From JBQCHF01 sp051953655 (lineage in GTDB: Bacteria; Actinomycetota; Actinomycetes; Motilibacterales; Motilibacteraceae), in assembly GCA_051953655.1 (NCBI GenBank), contig JBQCIO010000020.1:1-28626 (forward strand): DNA of 28,626 nt, read 5' to 3'. The position numbers were made by a program, and so were the translations under genes. Shown here one piece after another: positions 21,059-28,626 of the stretch. Positions within the stretch are counted from its first letter, which is position 1. Each line of letters begins with the position of its first letter. The notes below the pieces were generated by a model. That model did not search any database, had not been told where the DNA came from, and saw nothing but the letters and a program-made list of their open reading frames with translations.

Positions 21059-21991
21059 ATGGGCCGTGCTGGGTGGCGTGGCCGTCGCTCAAAGATGTGG
21101 GTAACGGCACCGCCAGGCATGACCCGGCTAACCGGGACTGGCAGCGGCACGAACACTGCAGACCCAGAGTGCCAGGTGGATGCCAGGCTGCGATTGCACC
21201 GCTATCCGACCCGGCAGCACTGGGCCGTCAACATCCGCAAGTTCGTCGTCAAGGCCACGCACCTCGAGGACCTCGTGGCCCTCGGCACGCTCACTCCGCA
21301 GGCCGCCCGGTTCCTCGACGCGGCCGTGGCCAGCGGTCTCAACGTCCTCGTCTCCGGCGGCACCCAGGCCGGCAAGACGACCCTGCTGAACTGCCTGACC
21401 GCCGCGGTCCCCGCGCGCGAGCGGGTGGTCACCTGTGAAGAGGTCTTCGAGCTCAAGGTGCCGCTGCCCGACGTCGTCGGGCTGCAGTGCCGCCAGCCGA
21501 ACCTCGAGGGCGCGGGCGAGATCAAGCTGCGCCGCCTGGTCAAGGAGGCGCTGCGGATGCGGCCCTCGCGCATCGTGGTGGGGGAGGTGCGGCAGGAGGA
21601 GAGCCTGGACCTCCTGATCGCGCTCAACAGCGGCCTGCCCGGCATGTGCACGCTGCACGCCAACAGCGCGCGCGAGGCGGTCACCAAGATGTGCACCCTG
21701 CCCCTGCTCGCCGGCGAGAACGTCGGGCACGCGTTCGTCGTGCCGACCGTCGCCTCCTGCATCGACCTGGTGGTCCACGCCGAGACCACGGCCGACGGCC
21801 GGCGCCGCGTGCGCGAGGTCCTCGCGGTGCCCGGACGGGTCGAGGGGTCCGTGGTGGAGACCGCGGACGTCTTCGTGACCCGCAACGAGCGGCTGGTCCG
21901 GGCCGAAGGGTGGCCGCCGCACCAGGAGCGCTTCGCCCGCGCGGGCTACGACCTGCCGCGGCTGCTGGCCCCGGCCGAGGCGGTGGCCTGA
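21059..21991 (+). CDS. tadA: Truncated TadA/CpaF pilus assembly ATPase
   Basis: The open frame gives 310 residues, but recognisable CpaF sequence begins only near residue 40-55 (DARL, then TRQHWAVNIRKFVV). Walker A is GGTQAGKTT (about 100-108), the Asp/Glu box is CEEVFELKV, Walker B is SRIVVGEVRQEE, and the His box is GMCTLHANSAREA. Full CpaF proteins carry roughly 100-150 more N-terminal residues that help form the hexamer. Those are absent here and are replaced by island-like sequence. The ATG at 21059 is simply the first in frame, with no good ribosome site. TadA powers Flp pilus assembly from the cytoplasmic side through TadB/TadC. It overlaps tadB by one base. Whether the shortened protein works is doubtful. 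Confidence 0.85.
   Translation: MGRAGWRGRRSKMWVTAPPGMTRLTGTGSGTNTADPECQVDARLRLHRYPTRQHWAVNIRKFVVKATHLEDLVALGTLTPQAARFLDAAVASGLNVLVSGGTQAGKTTLLNCLTAAVPARERVVTCEEVFELKVPLPDVVGLQCRQPNLEGAGEIKLRRLVKEALRMRPSRIVVGEVRQEESLDLLIALNSGLPGMCTLHANSAREAVTKMCTLPLLAGENVGHAFVVPTVASCIDLVVHAETTADGRRRVREVLAVPGRVEGSVVETADVFVTRNERLVRAEGWPPHQERFARAGYDLPRLLAPAEAVA
21170..21215. other. Probable island/chromosome junction inside tadA (att-like)
   Basis: To the right, TadA homology is continuous from TRQHW. To the left only a collapsed VDARL/RLH-like trace is seen, then nothing resembling CpaF. The 13-mer CCGACCCGGCAGC at 21206-21218 recurs at 21033-21045. This is where a serine-integrase crossover within tadA would be expected. 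The exact bases cannot be fixed without the uninterrupted gene. Confidence 0.5.
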
Positions 21992-22854
21992 TGGGGGCCC
22001 TGCTCGGTCTCCTCCTCGGCCTGGGCCTCGTCCTGGTCTGGCAGTCCTTCCAGCCCACCCGAGCGACGACGTCGGCCCGGCGCGGTCCCTCCCGGCGGGA
22101 GCGGGCGCAGGAGGTGCTGGTCCAGGCCGGGCTCGAGTCGGTCTCGCCCGGGTCGCTCGCGGCGGCCTCGCTCGGCGTCGGCCTGGTGGCCGCGCTGCTG
22201 GCCCTCGTGCTGACCCGGTCGTGGGCGCTGGCTCTCGCCTTCGGGCTGATCGCCACGGCGGGTCCGCGCGCCCTGGTGACCTCGCGCGCCCGGCGTCGCC
22301 GCACCGAGCTGCGCGAGCTGTGGCCGGAGGCGGTGGACAACCTCGCCTCGGCGGTGCGTGCCGGGCTGTCCCTCCCCGAGGCCCTCGCCCAGCTCGGCGT
22401 CCGCGGTCCCGAGCCGCTCCGGCCCGCCTTCGCTCGCTTCGGCGAGGACTACCGGGCCACCGGCCGGTTCGGCGAGTGCCTCGACCGGCTCAAGGCGACC
22501 CTGGCCGACCCGGTCGGCGACCGGATCGTCGAGTCGCTGCGGATGGCCCGGGAGGTCGGTGGCTCCGACCTCGGCGCGCTGCTGCGCACCCTCTCGGCCT
22601 TCCTGCGCGAGGAGGCCCGGACCCGCGCCGAGCTGCGGACGCGGCAGGGCTGGACGGTGAACGCGGCGCGGCTGGCCGTCGCCGCGCCCTGGGTCGTGCT
22701 CGCGCTGCTCTCGGTCAACTCGGCGGCCGGCACCGCCTACGACAGCGGCGCCGGGCTGGTCGTCCTCATCGGCGGGGCCGGCACCTGCTTCGTCGCCTAC
22801 CGGCTCATGCTCCGCATCGGGCGGCTGCCCGAGGAAGAGCGGGTGCTGCGGTGA
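21991..22854 (+). CDS. tadB: Tad pilus inner-membrane platform protein TadB
   Basis: A 287-residue protein whose ATG shares its A with the tadA stop (TGATG), implying coupled translation. The N-terminal span MGALLGLLLGLGLVLVW is followed by two further hydrophobic segments at about 55-90. The T2SSF (GspF-type) domain at about 110-245 includes LWPEAVDNLASAVRAGLSLP and FGEDYRATGRFGECL. Two spans close the protein (about 228-245 and 252-270). With TadC it forms the membrane platform on which TadA acts. Length is normal for actinobacterial TadB. Confidence 0.9.
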   Translation: MGALLGLLLGLGLVLVWQSFQPTRATTSARRGPSRRERAQEVLVQAGLESVSPGSLAAASLGVGLVAALLALVLTRSWALALAFGLIATAGPRALVTSRARRRRTELRELWPEAVDNLASAVRAGLSLPEALAQLGVRGPEPLRPAFARFGEDYRATGRFGECLDRLKATLADPVGDRIVESLRMAREVGGSDLGALLRTLSAFLREEARTRAELRTRQGWTVNAARLAVAAPWVVLALLSVNSAAGTAYDSGAGLVVLIGGAGTCFVAYRLMLRIGRLPEEERVLR

Positions 22855-23786
22855 CCGGCGCCGCGCTCGGCGCGCTGCTGGGCCTGCTCGCGGCCGTCGG
22901 GCTGCTGCTGGTCCTCACCCGGGTGCCGGTGGTGCGCCGGCCGCGCCTCGACGACCGGCTCGCCCCCTACCTGCGCGACACCGCGCCGCCGAGCCGGCTG
23001 CTCACCCGCGGGCCGGGCACGCCCTTCCCCACGCTCGAGCGGCTGCTCGGCCCGGTGATCTCCGACGGGGCCGCGCTGCTGGAGCGCGCGCTCGGCGGCG
23101 GCGCCTCCGTGCGGCGCCGGCTGGAGCAGGCCGGCGGCACCCTGACCCTCGAGGACTTCCGTGCCCAGCAGCTGGTCTGGGGTGCCGTCGGGATGCTCGG
23201 AGCCATGGCGCTCAGCGTGCTGCTGCTCACCTCCGGGGCGGTCGCCCAGCCGCTCGCCCTGGTCGTCGGCTGCCTGCTGACCGGGGTAGGTGGGGTCCTG
23301 CTGCGCGACCGGGCGCTCAGCGAGGAGGTGGCCCGCCGCGAACGCCTGATGCTCGCCGAGTTCCCGACCGTCGCGGAGATGCTCGCGCTGGCGGTCGCCG
23401 CCGGCGAGGGCGCCGTCGGTGCGCTCGAGTGGGTCGCGCGGATCAGCCGGGGCGAGCTGGCCCGCGAGCTCTCCCGCACCCTCGCCGACGCCCGCTCGGG
23501 GACCTCCCTGGTCGAGGCGCTGGAGAATCTCTCCGCACGCACCGGGCTGCCGGCCCTGCAGCGCTTCGTGGACGGCGTGGCGGTGGCTGTCGAGCGGGGG
23601 ACCCCGCTCGCCGAGGTGCTGCGGGCCCAGGCCGTCGACGTCCGCGAGGCGGGCAAGCGGGCCCTGCTCGAGGCCGGTGGGCGCAAGGAGATCGGGATGA
23701 TGATCCCGGTCGTCTTCCTGGTCCTGCCGGTCACCGTCGTGTTCGCGCTCTACCCGGGGCTGGTCACTCTCGACCTGCCGTCATGA
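22851..23786 (+). CDS. tadC: Tad pilus inner-membrane platform protein TadC
   Basis: A 311-residue protein starting at a GTG that overlaps the tadB stop by four bases (GTGA). Membrane segments lie near 5-25, 110-130, 134-152 and 283-303. The T2SSF domain at about 165-280 shows LMLAEFPTVAEMLALAVAAG and LARELSRTLADARSGTSLVE. KEIGMMIPVVFLVLPVTV forms the closing span. It is the partner of TadB. The arrangement tadA-tadB-tadC with overlaps is the standard actinobacterial order. Confidence 0.9.
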   Translation: MTGAALGALLGLLAAVGLLLVLTRVPVVRRPRLDDRLAPYLRDTAPPSRLLTRGPGTPFPTLERLLGPVISDGAALLERALGGGASVRRRLEQAGGTLTLEDFRAQQLVWGAVGMLGAMALSVLLLTSGAVAQPLALVVGCLLTGVGGVLLRDRALSEEVARRERLMLAEFPTVAEMLALAVAAGEGAVGALEWVARISRGELARELSRTLADARSGTSLVEALENLSARTGLPALQRFVDGVAVAVERGTPLAEVLRAQAVDVREAGKRALLEAGGRKEIGMMIPVVFLVLPVTVVFALYPGLVTLDLPS

Positions 23787-23863
23787 GCGCCCCCGCCGGC
23801 CACAAGGCCGTCGCCCCGCAGAAGTCCGCCGCGTCGCGGCGGGTCCCAGGAAGGACGACGAGG

Positions 23864-24085
23864 ATGACCCCGCTCGACGCGTTGGCGCCGCTGCTGCGGC
23901 TGTTCGTGACAGCACAGGTGCGCCTGACCCGCACCGGGCAGGACCGCGGCGACGTGCCCGGCTGGGTGCTCGTGACGATCATGACGGCCGGCCTGGTCAC
24001 GGTGCTGTGGGCGCTGGCCGGCGACCGCCTCCAGACGATCCTCGACGACGCCCTGTCCAGCGTCACCGGCCCCGGTGCCGGCTGA
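23864..24085 (+). CDS. flp: Flp-like pilin
   Basis: A 73-residue protein from the ATG at 23864, preceded by AGGAAGG nine bases upstream. An in-frame ATG at 23783 overlapping the tadC stop has no ribosome site but would add 27 residues. After a short basic leader the sequence GDVPGWVLVTIMTAGLVTVLWALAG gives the Gly-bearing cleavage region and the hydrophobic helix of an actinobacterial Flp/DUF4244-like pilin. A short soluble tail follows (DRLQTILDDALSSVTGP). It should be cleaved by a prepilin peptidase, not encoded here, and polymerised into the pilus. Confidence 0.75.
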   Translation: MTPLDALAPLLRLFVTAQVRLTRTGQDRGDVPGWVLVTIMTAGLVTVLWALAGDRLQTILDDALSSVTGPGAG

Positions 24086-24500
24086 CGGCTCGCTCCGGCG
24101 AGGGCAGGTGCTCGCACGGGTCCGGGACGAGCGTGGCTCGGCCGTGGTCGAGTTCGTCCTGGTGGGGGTGCTGCTCGTCGCGCTGTTCCTGGCGATCGCG
24201 CAGCTGGCCCTCGCCCTGCACGTCCGGAACACGCTGGTCGCCGCGGCGGCCGAGGGTGCCCGCTACGGCGCCAACGCCGACCGCGAGCCCGCCGACGGCG
24301 CGCAGCGCACCCGGCAGATCGTCTCCGACGCGCTGTCGGCGTCGCTGGTCGACGATGTGCAGGCGGACTATGAGCCGGTCGACGGGGTGACGACCGTGGT
24401 GGTGCGCGTGCGCGCCACGCTGCCCGTCATCGCCTTCCTCGGCCCGGCGCGCGCGCTGCGGGTCTCGGCGCACGCGCTGGCAGAGGCACCCGCCGGATGA
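24075..24500 (+). CDS. tadE: TadE-like minor pilin (first copy)
   Basis: A 141-residue protein from the GTG at 24075, overlapping the pilin stop. The motif DERGSAVVEFVLVGVLLVAL (about 18-37) is the TadE signature: G-x-A/S-x-VEF followed by one membrane helix. The rest (about 50-141) is a small extracytoplasmic domain with an ALHVRNTLVAAAAEGARYGA helix. TadE proteins are pseudopilins needed for pilus assembly. Confidence 0.85.
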   Translation: MPADGSLRRGQVLARVRDERGSAVVEFVLVGVLLVALFLAIAQLALALHVRNTLVAAAAEGARYGANADREPADGAQRTRQIVSDALSASLVDDVQADYEPVDGVTTVVVRVRATLPVIAFLGPARALRVSAHALAEAPAG

Positions 24501-24979
24501 GCGTGCGATCCGGACGGCTCGCGACGCGGCTGCGGCAGGACGAGGGCAACGCGATCATCGAGTTCTGCTTCCTCGCCATCCTGCTGATGGTGCCGCTCAC
24601 CTACGTCGTCATCGCCGTGCTGCAGGTGCAGGGAGCCGCCTTCGCGGTGACCACCGCGACCCGCGAGGCCGGCCGCGCCTTCGCCACCGTCGGCACCGGC
24701 GAGGACCCCTCCGCCCGCGCGGCGCTGGCCGCCCGACTGGCGCTGGCCGACCACGACCTCGTCCTGGACCCGGCCGCGCTCGACCTCGCCGAGACCGACC
24801 GTCCGCGCGACTGCCTCCCCGGCACGGTCACCTGCCCGCCGGTGCGCAGCGTCACCGTCCGCCTCTCCTACCAGGTGTCGTTGCCGTTCCTGCCCCGCCT
24901 GCTCGGCCGCGACCTGGCCGGGGTGCGGGTCCGCTCCGAGCACGTCGAGGTGCTCGACCGCTTCCGGAGCGCGCCGTAA
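24497..24979 (+). CDS. TadE-like minor pilin (second copy)
   Basis: A 160-residue protein; its ATG overlaps the preceding stop by four bases (ATGA). DEGNAIIEFCFLAILLMVPL (about 15-34) repeats the pseudopilin signature. It contains a pair of cysteines (DCLPGTVTC) that could form an extracytoplasmic disulfide, and a further strand-rich domain ending VEVLDRFRSAP. It acts as a minor pilus component with the first TadE. Confidence 0.85.
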   Translation: MSVRSGRLATRLRQDEGNAIIEFCFLAILLMVPLTYVVIAVLQVQGAAFAVTTATREAGRAFATVGTGEDPSARAALAARLALADHDLVLDPAALDLAETDRPRDCLPGTVTCPPVRSVTVRLSYQVSLPFLPRLLGRDLAGVRVRSEHVEVLDRFRSAP

Positions 24980-25461
24980 TGCGCATGGGCCCCCGGCGCG
25001 CCGGCGTCGAGCGATGGCGCGAGGACGACGGCCAGCTCACCGTCCTGATCATCGGCTTCACCGCGATCCTGCTGGCGCTCATCGCGGTGGTCACCGACGC
25101 CTCCCGGGTGTTCCTGGTCCAGCGTGCGCTCGCCTCGCTGGCCGACGGGGCCGCCGTGGCCGCGGCCGGGGGCGCCGACGAGGAGCAGCTCTACGCGCAG
25201 GGCCCGCCGGCGGCCGACGGCGCCGCGGTGCCGTTGGACGCCGGCGCGGTGCAGGACGCCCTGCAGAGCTACCTGGCCGACGCCGACGCCGCCGCCCGGT
25301 TCCCGCAGCTGCAGGACGCGCAGGCCGGCACCGACGGGCGGACGGCCACCGTCACGCTGAGCGCCCGGGTGGACCTGCCCTTCACCGGGCTGTTCCCCGG
25401 CCTGGCCGACGGCTGGCCGGTCACGGTCAGCGCCAGCGCGGTCAGCCCGCTCGCCCCGTGA
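24979..25461 (+). CDS. TadG-like pilus assembly protein
   Basis: A 160-residue protein starting one base inside the previous stop (TAATG). EDDGQLTVLIIGFTAILLAL (about 15-34) is the Rv3660c/TadG-type N-terminal helix, followed by DASRVFLVQRALASLADGAA. It is short compared with TadG proteins that carry a von Willebrand domain, but normal for actinobacterial operons that end with a small helicase-associated or TadG-N domain protein. It is the last gene of the Tad operon; prfB follows after 64 bases. Confidence 0.8.
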   Translation: MRMGPRRAGVERWREDDGQLTVLIIGFTAILLALIAVVTDASRVFLVQRALASLADGAAVAAAGGADEEQLYAQGPPAADGAAVPLDAGAVQDALQSYLADADAAARFPQLQDAQAGTDGRTATVTLSARVDLPFTGLFPGLADGWPVTVSASAVSPLAP

Positions 25462-25525
25462 CCCCCGGCGGCGGCAGCCTCGGCGCCGAGCAGGCGGCCC
25501 CCGCCGTCGCGTACCCTCGACCGAC

Positions 25526-26632
<1,107 letters not shown>

Positions 26633-26649
26633 GCCGACCGTCCCCACCA

Positions 26650-26689
26650 GCGGCGCCCGCGCCGGCCTCGTCGCCGGAGCGGGCGCCGC
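26650..26689 (+). terminator. Terminator stem-loop after prfB
   Basis: GCGGCGCCCGC (26650-26660) pairs perfectly with GCGGGCGCCGC (26679-26689). An inner stem CCGGC/GCCGG (26662-26666 with 26673-26677) extends it. It begins 18 bases past the prfB stop. Confidence 0.7.
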
Positions 26690-26765
26690 GGGCGTTCCCG
26701 GCCTCAGCGGTCGTCACGGGCGAGCACGTTCCGTCCCGGCTCGTCACGGTGTGTGTTGCACAAAC

Positions 26766-26777
26766 GGGACACGTCCC
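26766..26777 (+). promoter_or_regulatory. 12-bp palindrome in the leader region of the surface-protein gene
   Basis: GGGAC-AC-GTCCC lies about 150 bases upstream of the ATG at 26920. It might be an operator. Nothing else is clear in 26690-26919 apart from the ribosome site GAAGGAGAG before the start. Confidence 0.25.
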
Positions 26778-26919
26778 CCAGGCTCGCCACCACCTGTAGC
26801 CGTTCCGGCCGCAGGAGGCACGGGGGAGCCGCTGGACCCTCACGGTCGGTGCCCTGCACCGGTCGTGCCCGACGCACACCTCCGTCAGCCGCAGACAGTC
26901 TGCTGAAGGAGAGACGCGC

Positions 26920-28533
26920 ATGCTCCGACGTCGACCGGGCACCACGCCCGGCTCGCACCAGGTCGATCCCTCACCACGCCCCCGTGGCCGCGGACTCCTC
27001 GCGGCCCTCGTCACCCTCGTCGCCGCGATCGCCGGCGTCGGCCTGGTCGCCGGCCCGGCCAGCGCGCACGCCCCCTCGGTCCAGGCGGAGTGCACGGCGG
27101 ACGGCTCCCAGGTCCGCGTCTCGCTGCAGACCTACACCGCCGACGTCACGAACACCGTGACGGTCGTGATCGACGGCAAGACCGTGGCGCAGGACGGGGA
27201 CTTCGGCTCGTCCTTCTCCCAGAGCTTCGACCTGAGCGCGTCCACCGCCCACACCTACGACGTCACCTACACCGCGGGCGACGACCCGGACGGCTCGCAC
27301 GGCTGGAGCGGCAGCGCCTCGGGGACGATCGACTCCTGCCTGGTGGCCCCGACGTCGCCGTCGGCCCAGCCGAGCGCCTGCGTCGACGGCAAGGGGGTCC
27401 CCGGCTACCTCAGCGAGCCCGCCGACTCCGACTCCGTCACCTACTCCCTGAGCCAGGACCGGAGCACGCTCGTCGCGACCCTGGCTGCCGGCTACTTCTT
27501 CAGCACCCTGGAGCAGCCGTGGGTGGTCGCGCAGGACGGCCGGTCGGCGACCTACCACGTCGACGTCGCCGCCGCGCCGACCGACTGCGCTCAGCCGCTG
27601 ACCGCCCCGACGGTGAAGCCGGGCGTCTGCTCGGCCGGGGTGGGGGTCGCGGGTGCGATCGTGGCGCCGGCGGACACCGACGCGATCTCCTACTCCCTCG
27701 ATGAGGCCCGATCCACGCTGACCGCGACGCTCGAGAGCGGGTACGTCTTCGGTGCGGTGGCGGCCGGCTGGTCGGTCGCGGCGGACGGGCGGACGGCCAC
27801 CTACTCGGCGCCGGTCGCCGCGCCGACCGGGTGCAGCGGCGGTAGCACCACCCCGCCGCCGGTGGTCGTGGCTCCGTCCGACCTGCGCCTGGTCAAGACG
27901 GTGGACCACGCCGAGGCCACCCCCGGCGACGCCCTCGCCTATGGCCTGGTCGCGACCGTGGTGGCCGGCGCGAGCAACGGCACGGCCGCGCAGACGGCGG
28001 TCGTGATCTCCGACAAGGCGCCCCTGGGGACGACCCTCAGCGCTGGTTCGGTGACGTGCACGGTCGTCCCGGCCGAGGTGGGCTGCACCACCTCCACCGC
28101 CGGTGGCGCCGTCACCGCCAGCGCGAACGGCGCCCTCTCCGTGGGCGGCACGCTCGAGCTCGACTTCGCGGTGACCATCGACGACCCGGCCAAGGGCGCC
28201 GACGGGACCGACCTCACCGAGATCGACAACACCGGCAGCGTGGCCTCGGATTCGGTGGCCGGGACGCCGTCGAACACCGTGGTCACCCAGCTCGCCGACG
28301 TCGAGGGTGTCGTCGTCGAGCAGCCCACGCCCGAGCAGCCGGCTCCGGCCCACCCGGTCGTCCCGGCTCCGGTCACCGTCGTGGCCGGGGACGTCTCACC
28401 GGCCGTCGTCGAGGGCTCGAGTCTGCCGCACACCGGGGCCGGGTCCGCCTGGCTCCTCGCGTTGGCCGGCCTGCTCCTGATGCTGGCCGGTGCCGGCCTG
28501 GTCGTGACCGGCCGTCGCCGCACGGCGCGGTAG
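26920..28533 (+). CDS. Sortase-anchored (LPHTG) surface protein with DUF11-like domain
   Basis: A 537-residue protein; the ATG follows GAAGGAGAG. A signal peptide (1-49: basic start, hydrophobic 26-44, AGPASA before the cut) sends it through Sec. Residues 50-140 form a beta-sandwich-like domain. Residues about 154-223 and 237-305 are two tandem repeats sharing the pattern YSL-x(4)-RSTL-x-ATL-x(2)-GY-x-F, then W-x-VA-x-DGR-x-ATY, then a closing Cys. A DUF11-like domain follows (about 321-450, LRLVKTVDHAEATPGDALAY). After a Pro/Val-rich wall-spanning stretch, LPHTG (502-506), a membrane helix and RRRTAR form a cell-wall sorting signal. A sortase should attach it to peptidoglycan. No sortase gene is in view. 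It is probably an adhesin or wall component; function unproven. Confidence 0.9.
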   Translation: MLRRRPGTTPGSHQVDPSPRPRGRGLLAALVTLVAAIAGVGLVAGPASAHAPSVQAECTADGSQVRVSLQTYTADVTNTVTVVIDGKTVAQDGDFGSSFSQSFDLSASTAHTYDVTYTAGDDPDGSHGWSGSASGTIDSCLVAPTSPSAQPSACVDGKGVPGYLSEPADSDSVTYSLSQDRSTLVATLAAGYFFSTLEQPWVVAQDGRSATYHVDVAAAPTDCAQPLTAPTVKPGVCSAGVGVAGAIVAPADTDAISYSLDEARSTLTATLESGYVFGAVAAGWSVAADGRTATYSAPVAAPTGCSGGSTTPPPVVVAPSDLRLVKTVDHAEATPGDALAYGLVATVVAGASNGTAAQTAVVISDKAPLGTTLSAGSVTCTVVPAEVGCTTSTAGGAVTASANGALSVGGTLELDFAVTIDDPAKGADGTDLTEIDNTGSVASDSVAGTPSNTVVTQLADVEGVVVEQPTPEQPAPAHPVVPAPVTVVAGDVSPAVVEGSSLPHTGAGSAWLLALAGLLLMLAGAGLVVTGRRRTAR

Positions 28534-28549
28534 CCGCAGCGGAGTGCAT

Positions 28550-28626
28550 CTAGCAGCACAGGCGGCGGGCACCGAGGGCGACGTCTGCACCGGCCTCGGC
28601 CAGTGCCTGCGCGACCGCGAGATAGG
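28550..28626 (-). pseudogene. Short-chain dehydrogenase N-terminal fragment ending in a stop (partial)
   Basis: The minus-strand frame entering from the right edge reads AQALAEAGADVALGARRL, the first helix and second strand of an SDR Rossmann fold, then CC and a TAG (28550-28552). Normal SDRs continue for about 200 residues more, so this is the end of a truncated or frameshifted gene whose start is outside the window. Confidence 0.5.

Noticed and set aside
26971..28353. 460-codon minus-strand frame over the LPHTG gene
   Set aside because: Arg/Gly/Val repeats without structure; the plus strand has a signal peptide, repeats and a sorting signal.

Overview
The window is high-GC actinobacterial DNA. 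Nearly every real frame has G or C at the third codon position. The chromosomal part has an actinobacterial-type Tad (Flp) pilus operon, a release factor 2 gene with no recoding frameshift, and a sortase-anchored (LPHTG) surface protein. Gene content would fit a Geodermatophilus/Blastococcus-like or related actinomycete. That placement is an impression, not something the sequence proves.

The window has two parts. From base 1 to about 21,200 it looks like a mobile or genomic island. Genes are loosely packed and mostly of unknown function, with pseudogene fragments, an IS remnant, a duplicated 120-bp repeat and many strong stem-loops. In order it carries: the 3' part of a DNA2/NAM7-type helicase fused to a Vsr/DUF559-like nuclease; a small protein with a palindromic operator-like site at its start; a GNAT-like acetyltransferase; a membrane HExxH metallopeptidase; a small orphan protein; a leftward three-gene group (beta-sandwich-like protein, frameshifted cold-shock-like protein, unknown protein); a primase-polymerase-like replication protein; a CoiA-like nuclease; a possible GIY-YIG protein; a large serine recombinase; a potassium channel; an unknown protein; IS and repeat debris; a cysteine-peptidase-like protein; and a winged-helix/nucleotidyltransferase protein.

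From about 21,200 to the end is ordinary chromosome: tadA (cpaF), tadB, tadC, a Flp-like pilin, two TadE-like minor pilins and a TadG-like protein in one tight operon, then prfB, a terminator and the LPHTG protein gene. A short stop-terminated piece of a short-chain dehydrogenase lies at the right edge on the minus strand.

The two parts meet inside tadA. The ATPase core of TadA is intact but its N-terminal region is missing. The simplest reading is that the island integrated into tadA, as large serine integrases commonly do with protein-coding genes, and that the 5' half of tadA and the left end of the island lie outside the window. The most unusual gene is the serine recombinase, which ends in four C2H2 zinc fingers, one with the exact classical TFIIIA spacing.

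Functional calls come from motifs recognised by eye. No database search was run.
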